Positions 5,281 to 14,412 of a DNA stretch of 38,861 nt are shown in pieces; positions within the stretch are counted from its first letter, which is position 1, and each line of letters begins with the position of its first letter. Under the pieces are notes generated by a model, which was given only the letters and a program-made list of their open reading frames with translations, made no database searches and was not told where the DNA came from. Source of the DNA: CAYLLN01 sp036496265 (lineage in GTDB: Bacteria; Planctomycetota; Planctomycetia; Pirellulales; Pirellulaceae); contig DASXLL010000273.1 in the NCBI GenBank assembly GCA_036496265.1, positions 1 through 38,861 on the forward strand, in the 5' to 3' direction. A program made the translations under genes and the position numbers.

Positions 5281-8200
5281 TTACCGTCCGGCGAAGCAAT
5301 GCACGTCGCCAGTGCTCGTCGAAAAGTAAAGCTTGCCGTTGGCGGCGGCCATGCCGTCCCAGACGGGCAGTGAATCGACTTGATACTGGAAGAGTGTCTT
5401 GCCATCGGTCGCGGAAACGGCTTGCAAGCGAGCACCCAGCTTGCCTTGGTAGGCATCGTCTTGCTGCTTGAGTTGCACGTTCACGTAAGGATCGCGGGCG
5501 GCGAGCTTTTGGAAGGTTTCTTCTTCGTCGATCAAATCGGGAGGGCCGGCGACGAAGAGGACGTCGCCCGCCTTGACCATGGCGTTGACCATCAGCGGAA
5601 GGTCTTTGTTCCAGTGATATTTGACGAACGTATCGGCACTTCCCGAAGTGCCTCCGCCTTGAAAACGCATGGCACCGCCGATTCGGCCTTCCGCGGGGCG
5701 ATTGCCGTCGAGCTTGCCGTTATTATTGTTGCCCGACTGGTCGGTGGCGGTGCCGTCGTCGAAGGAGCAATAGACCTTGAGCTTGGCGGCCCTGGGCTTC
5801 ACGTTGCGGCTGAACGGTTCGGGGCTGGCCAGCGAGGCAATTTCTTCAGCCGACAGGTCGCCGTGGTAGAGGCGAAATTCATCGACGGTGCCGAGGAAGG
5901 AACTGGGACTGGTGTAGTCGCCCACTGCACCGCCATCGTCGCCGCCGATTTCCAGAGACTGCGCGGGGTCGGAAGTAATTAGTTGTGTCACCGCATCGGA
6001 GGCGACGGGTCGGCCGTTTACGTAAAGCTCGAGTTGCTTGTCTTTGGTGAGAACGCCGGCCACATGCACCCAGCCGCCAACAACGCTGGCGGGAGCGGTG
6101 ACCGAAACGACCTTGTCGGCGGCCGTCCGCACAAACCACTTTGGCCGGCCCTGCGAAAGGGCGAGAGCATAGCCGGCCTTGGGCCCACCGTGGGCGGCGA
6201 TGACTCCGCTGGGTTGTTCGGCGTTGACCCAGGCCATCATGGTTATTCCCGTGTTCATCGGGTTCAGGCTGAGCTTCTTTTCAAAACGGATCAGATTCGT
6301 CACGACCGTTTCGCCGCGGCGGGCGGCGCGCTGAACGTTGGCTTCGCCCTCAGCCAAAGCCTGATCTGCGGCTTTTTTATTGGCCGAGAACAACTCGTAC
6401 TCCATCGTCGTCGTCCACTTCAAATACTGGGGCTTGCGGGCGAAGCCGTACACATTGGAATCGTCGGCCACAATAATCCGCCCCGCGGGCGTGTATTTTC
6501 CGGCCTGGTAGTAGCCGTTATGGCCGCCGGCGAAACTGCGGCCATAAACCCAATACGTGCGGTGGAACCAGGTGTCGTCGAGAAAGCCCATGGGAGCAAA
6601 CAGGTGGGCGGTTTCGCCTTTTTGGACGGCCGCGTGGACCGGCGCTTGGCCGGAATTTGGACCTAGGCCCAGGCGTTTGCCCGCCAGATCAAACTGCTGC
6701 GAACGCATGTAAACCGACTTGCCGTCGAAGGACAAAACGTCGGGCAGGCCGACGGGCATCTGCAGCACTTGCAAGCGATCCTGAATATTACCGCCGGTGT
6801 CGGGGTCTTTCTCGTCGATGATGGTTTCCGAAATCATTTCGCCGGTGTCGGCCTTCAGGCGAATGAACCGCAAACCGCCATCGAGGAAGTTGGAGCGGCC
6901 GGCGACGAAATAGACCTCGCCTTCGCGGAGCAGCACGCTGCCATGGACGGGCCAGACCGACTCGATTTGCTCGAAGGCGGTCAGCCGCAGGTCAGCGGGA
7001 GCGGCACGAAACCGCCAGGCCAGTGCGCCATCGGTGGCGCGGAGGCAATAGACGCAACCGTCGGTGGAACCAAAAAACACGCGGCCCTTATCGACGGTCG
7101 GCGGTGAATCGACACGTGCGCCGGCGGTGAAGCTCCAGAGGCGTTGGCCATCGGCGGAATTGAGCGCGTGCAGCGTGTGCTGGTTCACTTGGGCCACATA
7201 TAACCGGCCGTCGGCGACAACAACGCTGGAGAGCTTGCCGCCGAGCTTGGTCTGCCACGAGGGCTGCAGATTGGCCGAAACGGAGTTCGTTGTCGAACCG
7301 CTGCGGCCACTGTCGTGACGATACGTTGGCCAATCATCATTGGAAGCCGCCCCAGCGGGGGCTTCAATCTTTCCAAAGGCGGGTCCGCGAGATAAGCGGC
7401 CGGTGGCGACAACGTCGGAGGGAATCTGCCGCGTCGGCGCTGTGGGCGCGAGCGCATTCATGCCGTACAGCTTGGCCTCGGGGTAACAGGCACAGTCGTG
7501 GGGAGGGGCATACGTCAGGCCGTTGCAGGGCATGACGCCGTACAAGCAGCCGCCGCGAACCCAGTGATTGATATTCCATTCCTGCTGCTTGATATCGACG
7601 AATTCAATGCCGGTTCGCGACGGGATGATGAAGTTGTCGGTCGCCTTGGCGATGTAGCAACGGTGGTGGAACCAATACGTATTGACGTCGGGAGGAAACT
7701 CAATTTTCGTTTCGCCGGTTTTCGGGTCGCGGCCGGTGAAAGCACCGGTGTCTTGCGTGCGGGTCGTGGGAGCGTTCCAAACCAGGCCGCCGGCTACGAG
7801 CAAGTCTTCGGGCGACTGATATCCGGACTGGGCATGCGGCGCATTCCAGAGTTCTTTACCATCTTTCTTGGAATAGGCCCGCATCATGCGGTCGCCGCCG
7901 GCGAAGAGGACAACATCGCCGTGCAGCAGCAGCCGCGTGCCGAAATTGATGGTGAAGCGCGACCGCCGCTCGGCTTTGGACGATTTCCACCGCACTGTGC
8001 CCGTTTTTTGATCCAGGCAAACGACTTGTTCGCTGTCGTGAAAGACAACGCTATCGTTGTCAGCTGCCAGCGAGAGCGGAGAGACTTTCGTGTCCAGCTT
8101 CCACAGTCGCTTGCCGGTTTCAATGTCGAACCCCATGAGCTGTCGCGGGTCTTCGTTCCAGGCGTAATCCTTGGCGATGCGGGCCTGATCCCCGACCGTG

Positions 8201-9228
8201 CCGAATTTCGGGGCATAGTCGGTGAAATCGAGCTGGCCTTTGTTGACCACGGCGACCAGAACGCCTCCTTGGGCGACAAATTCTTCGGCCCCGTCACTAT
8301 CTTCAAACGAGTGCAGCACGGCTCCGGTCGCCGCATCGACGGCAGACACCGGCGCATCGATTCCGAGAGTCACATAAACGCGGTCGCCGATCGCAACCAG
8401 GCGGCGAGCGAGTTGCGTGGGACCGCTCTTGAGCGGCCACAGATGATTTTGCCAGGTGTCGATTCGCTGCTGCCAGAGAACGGTGCCGTTGAAAGCATCG
8501 CGAGCAATCAGCGTCCACTTGGGCGGCGTTTGGATCGAGATGCGCGAGCCCTCGTCCATGATATAGATGACGCGGCCGTTGGCGGAAACCAAGGCACTCA
8601 TGCTGGCCATGCGGTCGTGATGCCGGGACCAGCGCGGGCTGCCCAGCCACTGCAAATGCTTCGGCGGACCGACGACGTCGTCGTGGGCCACGGCATTGCC
8701 GCCGGAATCGTGCAGGTAGTGGGTCCACTCGTCGATATTCTTCGGACGCGGTTTGACAACCTTTTTCCAAGTATCTCCTGCTCGGAAATAGGCGACGCCG
8801 TTTGGAACCAGAACCCGCATCACCTCCTCAAGGTCAACGCCGTCTAGGTCGTCTGCCACTACGAGATTGACGAAGTTATCGACGTAGGGAAGCTTGTTGT
8901 CGCGAAGTTGGTCGATGCTGACGTCGCCGTAGATGTCCCGCGATTTGACGTAGTCGCGCGCTTTTTCAACGGCCGCCGGATCGCGATCGAGGCCCTGGAC
9001 CTGGATGCCATCGGAGTTTCGCAGCGCCGCCGTCAGCCGGCCATCGCCAACGCCGAGATGAACGATGATGCCGCCCTGAGTTTTTGTGGCATCGAGGATT
9101 TCAGCCGCTTGCTGGCTGGGCTCTGCGGACTGCTGAGCAGAAGCCGAAAGGGAGACGAACGCAATGAAAAGCACCGCCAGGCAGGCGGAGCTCAATGCGG
9201 TGAAGGAAAGCCGAAAGCGGATGGTCAT
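5281..9228 (-). CDS. Exported methyltransferase-like / PQQ beta-propeller / LamG-like fusion
   Basis: From ATG 9228 the product is 1315 residues. Residues 1-32 are a signal peptide ending ASAQQ. Residues about 50-150 look like a SAM-methyltransferase core, with HLGVGDG (57-63), GLDRDP (79-84) and a VPNGVAYFR strand. A long PQQ-type propeller follows, with repeated 'DAFNGTVLWQ', 'DIETGKRLWKLD' and 'DGCVYCLRATDGALAWRF' blades. A concanavalin/LamG-like domain starts near 985 (MMAWVNAEQ). Its usual N-terminal half ('CSFDDGTATDQSGN...GRIGGAMRF') comes afterwards, near 1150-1205. A final blade (LYFSTSTGDVHCFAG) closes the propeller. The open frame runs on to 9531, but that extension translates purine-rich repeat DNA, so 9228 is preferred. 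The likely role is extracytoplasmic binding or quinoprotein-like oxidation; true PQQ binding is not shown. No operon partner is visible. Confidence 0.85.
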   Translation of the reverse strand: MTIRFRLSFTALSSACLAVLFIAFVSLSASAQQSAEPSQQAAEILDATKTQGGIIVHLGVGDGRLTAALRNSDGIQVQGLDRDPAAVEKARDYVKSRDIYGDVSIDQLRDNKLPYVDNFVNLVVADDLDGVDLEEVMRVLVPNGVAYFRAGDTWKKVVKPRPKNIDEWTHYLHDSGGNAVAHDDVVGPPKHLQWLGSPRWSRHHDRMASMSALVSANGRVIYIMDEGSRISIQTPPKWTLIARDAFNGTVLWQQRIDTWQNHLWPLKSGPTQLARRLVAIGDRVYVTLGIDAPVSAVDAATGAVLHSFEDSDGAEEFVAQGGVLVAVVNKGQLDFTDYAPKFGTVGDQARIAKDYAWNEDPRQLMGFDIETGKRLWKLDTKVSPLSLAADNDSVVFHDSEQVVCLDQKTGTVRWKSSKAERRSRFTINFGTRLLLHGDVVLFAGGDRMMRAYSKKDGKELWNAPHAQSGYQSPEDLLVAGGLVWNAPTTRTQDTGAFTGRDPKTGETKIEFPPDVNTYWFHHRCYIAKATDNFIIPSRTGIEFVDIKQQEWNINHWVRGGCLYGVMPCNGLTYAPPHDCACYPEAKLYGMNALAPTAPTRQIPSDVVATGRLSRGPAFGKIEAPAGAASNDDWPTYRHDSGRSGSTTNSVSANLQPSWQTKLGGKLSSVVVADGRLYVAQVNQHTLHALNSADGQRLWSFTAGARVDSPPTVDKGRVFFGSTDGCVYCLRATDGALAWRFRAAPADLRLTAFEQIESVWPVHGSVLLREGEVYFVAGRSNFLDGGLRFIRLKADTGEMISETIIDEKDPDTGGNIQDRLQVLQMPVGLPDVLSFDGKSVYMRSQQFDLAGKRLGLGPNSGQAPVHAAVQKGETAHLFAPMGFLDDTWFHRTYWVYGRSFAGGHNGYYQAGKYTPAGRIIVADDSNVYGFARKPQYLKWTTTMEYELFSANKKAADQALAEGEANVQRAARRGETVVTNLIRFEKKLSLNPMNTGITMMAWVNAEQPSGVIAAHGGPKAGYALALSQGRPKWFVRTAADKVVSVTAPASVVGGWVHVAGVLTKDKQLELYVNGRPVASDAVTQLITSDPAQSLEIGGDDGGAVGDYTSPSSFLGTVDEFRLYHGDLSAEEIASLASPEPFSRNVKPRAAKLKVYCSFDDGTATDQSGNNNNGKLDGNRPAEGRIGGAMRFQGGGTSGSADTFVKYHWNKDLPLMVNAMVKAGDVLFVAGPPDLIDEEETFQKLAARDPYVNVQLKQQDDAYQGKLGARLQAVSATDGKTLFQYQVDSLPVWDGMAAANGKLYFSTSTGDVHCFAGR

Positions 9229-9322
9229 CGTCGAGTCCTGTGCCTGGGTCAAACCGTTTAGGGTCGCGAGCGGAATAATACCACTGACCGAGCTGAAGGA
9301 ATGTGATTGGGAAGGGCAGATG

Positions 9323-9396
9323 AACAGGAGGAAACAGAGATAACAGAGGAGGCAATTAACAGAAGGTAGCAGAGGAAGCAAAGGATGCAGAAGTAG
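9323..9396. repeat. Purine-rich AACAGAGG-type degenerate repeat
   Basis: Variants of AACAGGAGG, AACAGAGAT, AACAGAGGAGG, AACAGAAGG and AGCAGAGGAAG follow one another for about 75 bases, with almost no pyrimidine runs on the plus strand. The reverse strand reads as a leucine- and cysteine-rich pseudo-peptide in the propeller gene's frame, which is why the long frame there is not taken as coding. Confidence 0.55.
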
Positions 9397-9595
9397 TTTG
9401 TTGCTGGCTTTGCGCTTCTGTTTTCTTCGGTTGGCTCTGTCCTGTGGGGAGTTATGGCGTTCTGAATCCTTCGCGTCGTTGGTTGGAATGTTCAATGATG
9501 ACCCGCGGAGGGGTGTGGAATCAAGACCCATCGAGGGCGTGCGGGAAGCTTTCGCGGCGCGTGGGGGCGGGGGCTTTTCCGGGATGTTGAAGTAC

Positions 9596-9615
9596 CGGGG
9601 GACTTACGTCCCCCG
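9596..9615. repeat. Perfect palindromic hairpin CGGGGGAC-TTAC-GTCCCCCG
   Basis: Eight-base arms (9596-9603 and 9608-9615) pair perfectly around TTAC. The element lies 75 bases upstream of the unknown membrane-protein gene and has no T-tail. It resembles a dispersed REP-like palindrome; I recall similar sequences between genes in other planctomycetes, but cannot verify that here. Confidence 0.55.
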
Positions 9616-9690
9616 CTCGCCGTCGCGGCGGAATGGCGGAGGAGGCAGCGGCGCAATAGACTGTAGTTCTTGGGGATTTTGGAGTCGGAC

Positions 9691-10932
9691 GTGCATCGAA
9701 ATCAATCTTGTCGCTATCTATTCAGCCTGGCGCCGATGGCTTTGGCCGGTTGGGCGTTGTTGGGCGCGGCGATCGCTTCGGCGTGCACGGTTCCGGTGTT
9801 TCGCTATGCGTTGGAACGGTGGGAGAGCGATCGGCTGCTGGTCGTCGTTTTTCATGCGGGGGAGCTTACTTCTGCTCAAGATTTGGCTGTTGCGGAGGTG
9901 GCGCAGCGGTCGTCGCTCGTTGGCGGGCCGCTGAATATTGAAGTGCTGCGTTACGATGTGACCGCGACGCCCGAGGCGGGATTGATCAGCGTGCAGCCGC
10001 CGGCTGAGAATCAGCCGTTGCCTTGGGTTCAGATTCGAGGGGCCTCCAAGGGTCGGCAGACAGCGATTCGCTGGCAGGGGCCGCTCGCGGAGGTGGTGAA
10101 GCAGTCTGGTCTATTCGATTCGCCGGCCCGCGGCGAGATTGTGCGGCGAATGCTGAAGGGTGATTCGGCGGTATGGCTGCTGGTGGCCCCCGAGGAGCAA
10201 TTGGAGGGACTAAGCCAGCAATTGCAGGCGAACCTGGATGCCGCGACGCCGGCACTTACGCTTCCCCAAGGCATCGGACTGCCAGGATCGGAACTGTACT
10301 CGCAAATTCCGCTGGAAATTCGCTTCTCGGTGTTGCCGGTATCTCATACCGATGCGAAGGAACAGACATTCTTGAGGATGGTCGGCTCAGCTGCCGAAGA
10401 ATGGCGCCCGGATACCGCCTATGTGATTCCAGTCTTCGGCCGCTGCAGAGCGCTAGATGTGTTTCCTTATGCCGATGCCAATGAAGCGCTAATTGAAGAC
10501 GTTGGCAACTTTCTCTGTGCAGCCTGCTCCTGCCGTGTGAAGCAGGCGAATCCCGGATTCGATTTGTTGGCCTCCGTCAATTGGAACGAGCGGCTGTTCG
10601 GGGAATCGATTCCCGAAGAATTGCGTGAGATGACGGAAACGAATAACGCAATCGGCTCCGGTGGATCGCCCAATCCCACAACTGAATACCTGACGATTCC
10701 ATCGGGGGATGAACGAGCCCAGACCGGCGATCAAGCGGCGACGACACCGGAGGCAGAACGGCTGAACGTAGCAGCTCAATCTGTGGCAAGTCGGCCCACC
10801 GAATTTAGCGGCCCAATTGACCCTACCGTAGTTCGCCAAACTCCAAGCTGGCCAGACGCGTGGCTGCTGCTGGGGGTTCTCACTTTTGTTGGCGGCGGCC
10901 TACTTGTCGGCGTCCTCTATTTGAGGCGGTAG
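9691..10932 (+). CDS. Unknown membrane protein with N- and C-terminal helices
   Basis: I do not recognise this 413-residue protein beyond its overall shape. GTG 9691 is chosen because GGAG (9681-9684) lies six bases upstream; TTG 9670 would be 7 residues longer. A hydrophobic segment (MALAGWALLGAAIASA) near the N-terminus is followed by CTVPVFRYALERW and strands such as LLVVVFHAG. A mid-protein segment holds VIPVFGRCRALDVFPY and, about 45 residues later, a CAACSC cysteine cluster. A Ser/Thr/Glu-rich linker leads to a C-terminal helix (WLLLGVLTFVGGGLLVGVLYL) ending in RR. The bulk should lie outside the cytoplasm. Metal or redox binding by the cysteines is conceivable but unproven. It is 56 bases ahead of a DUF1592 gene on the same strand and may share its transcript. 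Confidence 0.7.
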   Translation: MHRNQSCRYLFSLAPMALAGWALLGAAIASACTVPVFRYALERWESDRLLVVVFHAGELTSAQDLAVAEVAQRSSLVGGPLNIEVLRYDVTATPEAGLISVQPPAENQPLPWVQIRGASKGRQTAIRWQGPLAEVVKQSGLFDSPARGEIVRRMLKGDSAVWLLVAPEEQLEGLSQQLQANLDAATPALTLPQGIGLPGSELYSQIPLEIRFSVLPVSHTDAKEQTFLRMVGSAAEEWRPDTAYVIPVFGRCRALDVFPYADANEALIEDVGNFLCAACSCRVKQANPGFDLLASVNWNERLFGESIPEELREMTETNNAIGSGGSPNPTTEYLTIPSGDERAQTGDQAATTPEAERLNVAAQSVASRPTEFSGPIDPTVVRQTPSWPDAWLLLGVLTFVGGGLLVGVLYLRR

Positions 10933-10988
10933 CCGGATCGAATTGTGTTGTGCTGGCAGTTTGCAAAGACGACAGAGATGGATGGCAA

Positions 10989-12962
10989 ATGAGCTGTAGG
11001 ATGGCAATATCGGAAGCACATTTTCGCAATGGCTTGATGGCCATGGCGGTCTTTGGCGCTCTGGGGTCGCAGCCGATCAGCGGTTTCGCTCAAACATCGG
11101 TGGAGGGAGAGCCCGCAGCGCTTAAGACGGACGCCGAGCAATTCTTTCGTGATCATGTGGCGCCGTTTGTCAAAAACTATTGCTTAAGTTGCCACTCCAG
11201 CAAGCGACCGACGGAGGCCGGACTGAACTTTACTCCGGCGCTCAAGAATCCTGGTGACGCGGCATTTAGCCAACCGTGGAAAAAAGCCGTCGCCAGGGTG
11301 AAGGCGCATGACATGCCGCCGGAATACGCGGACAAGCAGCCCCCCGATGCGGATCGGCAAATGTTCGTCGATTGGCTGGCAAGGGTAAAGTTTCTCAGCC
11401 GCAAGGATCCGGGGCTTTTTGTCATCCGGCGATTGACCAAAACGGAGTACGGTAACACCTTGCATGACCTGCTTGGCGTGGATGCCGCAATTGCTGGCGG
11501 TTTGCCAGACGAGGTCAGCGGCGAGGGTTATCTCAATTCGCTATCACCCTTGCAGCTGGAGCACTATCTCGCGATCGCCGATAAGGTGTTGGACCAGATT
11601 CTAGCGCGTGAGGGTGCCCCGCCTACGGACATGCAAAGGCGGCTGTTTGGTGAGCCGCCTGCACTCGATGCTGACGCACGGTTGACGGCGCGCGAGATCG
11701 CCCGGTCGCTGGCGCGGAAGGCCTACCGTCGGCCTCCGGCGGAGGCGGAAATTGATGTCCTGCTGGAGGTGTTCGACCTGGGAAGGCAAAATAATCTCTC
11801 GTATGGGGGGTCGCTGCGATTGATGCTCAAGGCGATCCTTGTTTCACCTCAATTCCTGTTTATTACGCCGGCAGAAGAAGCTCAACCAGACGCAGAGATC
11901 GTCCGTCTCGATGACTATCAGCTCGCATCACGTTTGTCCTATCTATTGTGGGCGACCATGCCGGACGATGAGTTGATGGCGCTGGCGGACAGCCGGAAGC
12001 TCAACGAGCCGCCGATTCTTCAGGCGCAGGTGAAGCGTTTGCTGGAGGATTCGCGCTCGCGGGCGCTGTTCGATGGATTTGGCGCGCAGTGGCTGGGACT
12101 CAACGATTTGGCAGGTAAGACCTTCGATACTTCGCAGTTTCCCCAGATGACCGGCCAGATGCGCTCGGCAATGTATGACGAAGCCCGTCTCGTTTTCGAC
12201 AGCATCGTGCGTGAAAACCGAAGCGTTATGAGTTTTGTCGATTGCGATTACACGTTCCTCAACGAGACGCTGGCCACGATTTACGGCCTGGAAGGAAGCG
12301 TCACGGGATCTGAGATGCGTAGGGTTACGTTGAGCGATGACAATCGAGGCGGAATATTAGCGATGCCCGGCGTTCTCGCGGCGACATCATTCCCGAACCG
12401 TACCAGCCCCGTCAAACGCGGTGTGTGGGTGCTGGAGCAGGTGCTCGGCGACAATGTTCCGCCGGCGCCGCCGGATGTTCCTGCCTTGGAAAAACAGGAC
12501 CAGAAGGCGATTGCGAACCTAACCTTGCGCCAGCGCACCGAGTTGCACCGCACGAATGCTGTCTGTGCGAATTGCCATCAGACGCTCGACCCCATCGGGT
12601 TCGGCCTGGAGAATTTCGATGCCATCGGGCGGTGGCGCGATCGCGAAGAAAACGGCAGTGTGATCGATGCTTCGGGTGAGCTTCCGGGTGGAAAGCGTTT
12701 TTCAAGCCCCAAAGAACTAAAAGCCATCGTTGCCGGACGCGTCGATGATTTTTCTCGCAACCTTGTGGAACGACTGCTGGCTTATGCCTTATGCAGAAGG
12801 CTGGAAGGTTATGATGAAATCGTGGTGGATGGTTTGATGCAAGACATCGCCGCGGATGGGTACCACATGCAGGCGCTCATCGGTGCGATCGTGACCAGTT
12901 ATCCATTCACGCATCGCCGCATTCCGGAAAAGGGCTCGGAAAAAAGGACGTCCAATGACTAA
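10989..12962 (+). CDS. DUF1592-type exported protein with two cytochrome c-like haem motifs
   Basis: This 657-residue protein has the standard planctomycete domain order: an N-terminal signal, a cytochrome-like region with C65LSCH69, DUF1587 (VIRRLTKTEYGNTLHDLLG, from about 145), DUF1595 (about 235-297), DUF1592 (from about 308), DUF1588 with a second haem motif C526ANCH530 near 455-560, and DUF1585 (about 580-650). The biochemical role of the family is not established; covalent haem suggests electron transfer outside the cytoplasm. ATG 10989 gives a signal-like start; ATG 11001 is an alternative. Its last 8 bases overlap the following DUF1552 gene, so the two are co-translated partners. A second such pair lies at 28459-32170. 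Confidence 0.9.
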   Translation: MSCRMAISEAHFRNGLMAMAVFGALGSQPISGFAQTSVEGEPAALKTDAEQFFRDHVAPFVKNYCLSCHSSKRPTEAGLNFTPALKNPGDAAFSQPWKKAVARVKAHDMPPEYADKQPPDADRQMFVDWLARVKFLSRKDPGLFVIRRLTKTEYGNTLHDLLGVDAAIAGGLPDEVSGEGYLNSLSPLQLEHYLAIADKVLDQILAREGAPPTDMQRRLFGEPPALDADARLTAREIARSLARKAYRRPPAEAEIDVLLEVFDLGRQNNLSYGGSLRLMLKAILVSPQFLFITPAEEAQPDAEIVRLDDYQLASRLSYLLWATMPDDELMALADSRKLNEPPILQAQVKRLLEDSRSRALFDGFGAQWLGLNDLAGKTFDTSQFPQMTGQMRSAMYDEARLVFDSIVRENRSVMSFVDCDYTFLNETLATIYGLEGSVTGSEMRRVTLSDDNRGGILAMPGVLAATSFPNRTSPVKRGVWVLEQVLGDNVPPAPPDVPALEKQDQKAIANLTLRQRTELHRTNAVCANCHQTLDPIGFGLENFDAIGRWRDREENGSVIDASGELPGGKRFSSPKELKAIVAGRVDDFSRNLVERLLAYALCRRLEGYDEIVVDGLMQDIAADGYHMQALIGAIVTSYPFTHRRIPEKGSEKRTSND

Positions 12963-14349
12963 GAGCGGACTAAATCGTCGTACCTGCCTGCAAGGGATGG
13001 GAGCTGCGCTTGCCCTGCCGCTTTTGGAGGTCATGGGCTTTGCAGAAACGAATGAGGGCAAGACATCCAAGCCGCCGGTCCGGCTGGGCTTCATGTATAT
13101 GCCTCATGGCGTGATCATGGATCAGTTCTGGCCCGCGGATGCGGAAAGTTTCCTGTCATCGCCGCCGCCAGCGTTGGAATCGCTGCGGCCTGTGCTCGAC
13201 CAGTGCCTCCTGATGAAGGGAATCTCGGGAGTTCCGATCTCTCCCTATAACGGCGCTCCGCATGCACTCGAACTATCGACCTGGCTGACGGCGACTTTGC
13301 CGAACCCAGACAAGCGGAACGAGATCGACATCGCGATTTCCGCGGATCAAGTTGCCGCGAATTACGTGGGAGCCTTCACGACGCTACCGTCCTTGGAACT
13401 GGCGACGATGCCACAAACGTGGAAGGAAAACCAGGAAGGGCTGAATGAGGCGTATTACTCGCACTGCAGTTTTCGATCCCCCACGCAGCCTGTTCCTGCC
13501 GAGATCAATCCGCGGAATGTGCTGAATCGCTTATTCAACACGAAGGAACAACAGGGCGGTGGCGGCGGTTCGAACCAGATGAGTTCTCTCGACCAGCAAA
13601 TGTTAGACCTTGTTCTGGGCGGCGCGCGGCAGCTGCGCCAGACGTTGCCTGCAATCGATCAGCGGAAACTGGATGAATACCTGGACAGTGTCCGCTCGGT
13701 GGAACGACGCATCGCCGCCATCGAGTCCCGCCAACAAGAGGCAGCTTTAGAGAAAGCCGGCATCCGATCCAGCAAACGCAAGGATTCCAATTCGCCGCTC
13801 ATCGAAATCAAGATTCCCGAAGGAGACAAACGCAGCGAGTACATGCAGGTGATGTGCGATCTCGCCGTGCTGGCGTTTCAGACAGACACGACGCGTGTTT
13901 GCACCTATATTGGCTCGACGCCGAACGGTGTTTCCTATCCGGAGCTCGGATTCAATCACCAACATCACTCTCAGACCCACCACAACAACGAGCCAGATAA
14001 AGTCAGTAAAGTTGCAGCCATCACAGCATTTAATATCGAGCAGTTCGCTTACATGGTGAAGAAGATGCACGGCCTGCGGGAAGGCGACGGTACGCTGCTG
14101 GACAACTGCATCATGATGTGGGGGTCCGGCCTTGAGGACGGCAACAAGCACACCCGGCAGAACCTGCCTTTCATCATCGCCGGCAGGGGAGGCGGTTCCA
14201 TTCATACGGGTCGTTTCCTGCCAGAAACCCGTGGAAATCAGGGAGACCTGCTCACCACATTGCTTACCTGTGCCGGCATACCCGTGGACCGCCCAATTGG
14301 GAACGCGACGAAACAAATGAAGGAGATGTGCGTCGAGTCTGATAGCTGA
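12955..14349 (+). CDS. DUF1552 protein, Tat-exported
   Basis: This 464-residue protein opens with a twin-arginine signal (NRRTCLQGMGAALALPLLE), implying export in folded form. The body shows DUF1552 features: 'GFMYMPHGVIMDQFWP', a 'LMKGISG' strand, the 'DEYLDSVRSVERRI' helix, 'VMCDLAVLAFQTDTTRV' and 'NCIMMWGSGLEDGNKH' followed by 'LPFIIAGRGGG'. The family fold has been related to alkaline-phosphatase-like hydrolases, though I am not certain of that. It starts inside the end of the DUF1592 gene (8-base overlap), which argues for a physical or functional pair with the cytochrome. Its function is unknown; a folded, cofactor-binding enzyme would explain the Tat route. Confidence 0.9.
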   Translation: MTKSGLNRRTCLQGMGAALALPLLEVMGFAETNEGKTSKPPVRLGFMYMPHGVIMDQFWPADAESFLSSPPPALESLRPVLDQCLLMKGISGVPISPYNGAPHALELSTWLTATLPNPDKRNEIDIAISADQVAANYVGAFTTLPSLELATMPQTWKENQEGLNEAYYSHCSFRSPTQPVPAEINPRNVLNRLFNTKEQQGGGGGSNQMSSLDQQMLDLVLGGARQLRQTLPAIDQRKLDEYLDSVRSVERRIAAIESRQQEAALEKAGIRSSKRKDSNSPLIEIKIPEGDKRSEYMQVMCDLAVLAFQTDTTRVCTYIGSTPNGVSYPELGFNHQHHSQTHHNNEPDKVSKVAAITAFNIEQFAYMVKKMHGLREGDGTLLDNCIMMWGSGLEDGNKHTRQNLPFIIAGRGGGSIHTGRFLPETRGNQGDLLTTLLTCAGIPVDRPIGNATKQMKEMCVESDS

Positions 14350-14412
14350 TGCGCGGTCGCCGGTCCGCGTCCGAACCCACCCTCGCCGATAATTAGTCTG
14401 CTTGGACCTGCC

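Larger units (their letters stand above)
9229..9690. other. Divergent intergenic region with two repeat elements
   Basis: This 462-base gap separates divergently transcribed genes and must hold both promoters, though no clear -35/-10 pair stands out. It contains a purine-rich degenerate repeat (9323-9396) and a perfect hairpin (9596-9615). Open frames here are repeat translations or frame shadows. Confidence 0.45.

Noticed and set aside
7498..8847. 449-residue plus-strand ORF
   Set aside because: It lies wholly antisense to the propeller gene, with no RBS or family motif. It is a GC-driven shadow.
9229..9531. N-terminal extension of the propeller protein
   Set aside because: It is a translation of the purine-rich repeat and would place a second hydrophobic stretch before a normal signal peptide. 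ATG 9228 starts a typical signal.
10860..10988. Earlier start for the DUF1592 gene overlapping the unknown membrane protein
   Set aside because: The extension overlaps the C-terminal helix of the upstream gene in another frame and lacks a signal. Starts at 10989 or 11001 give one.
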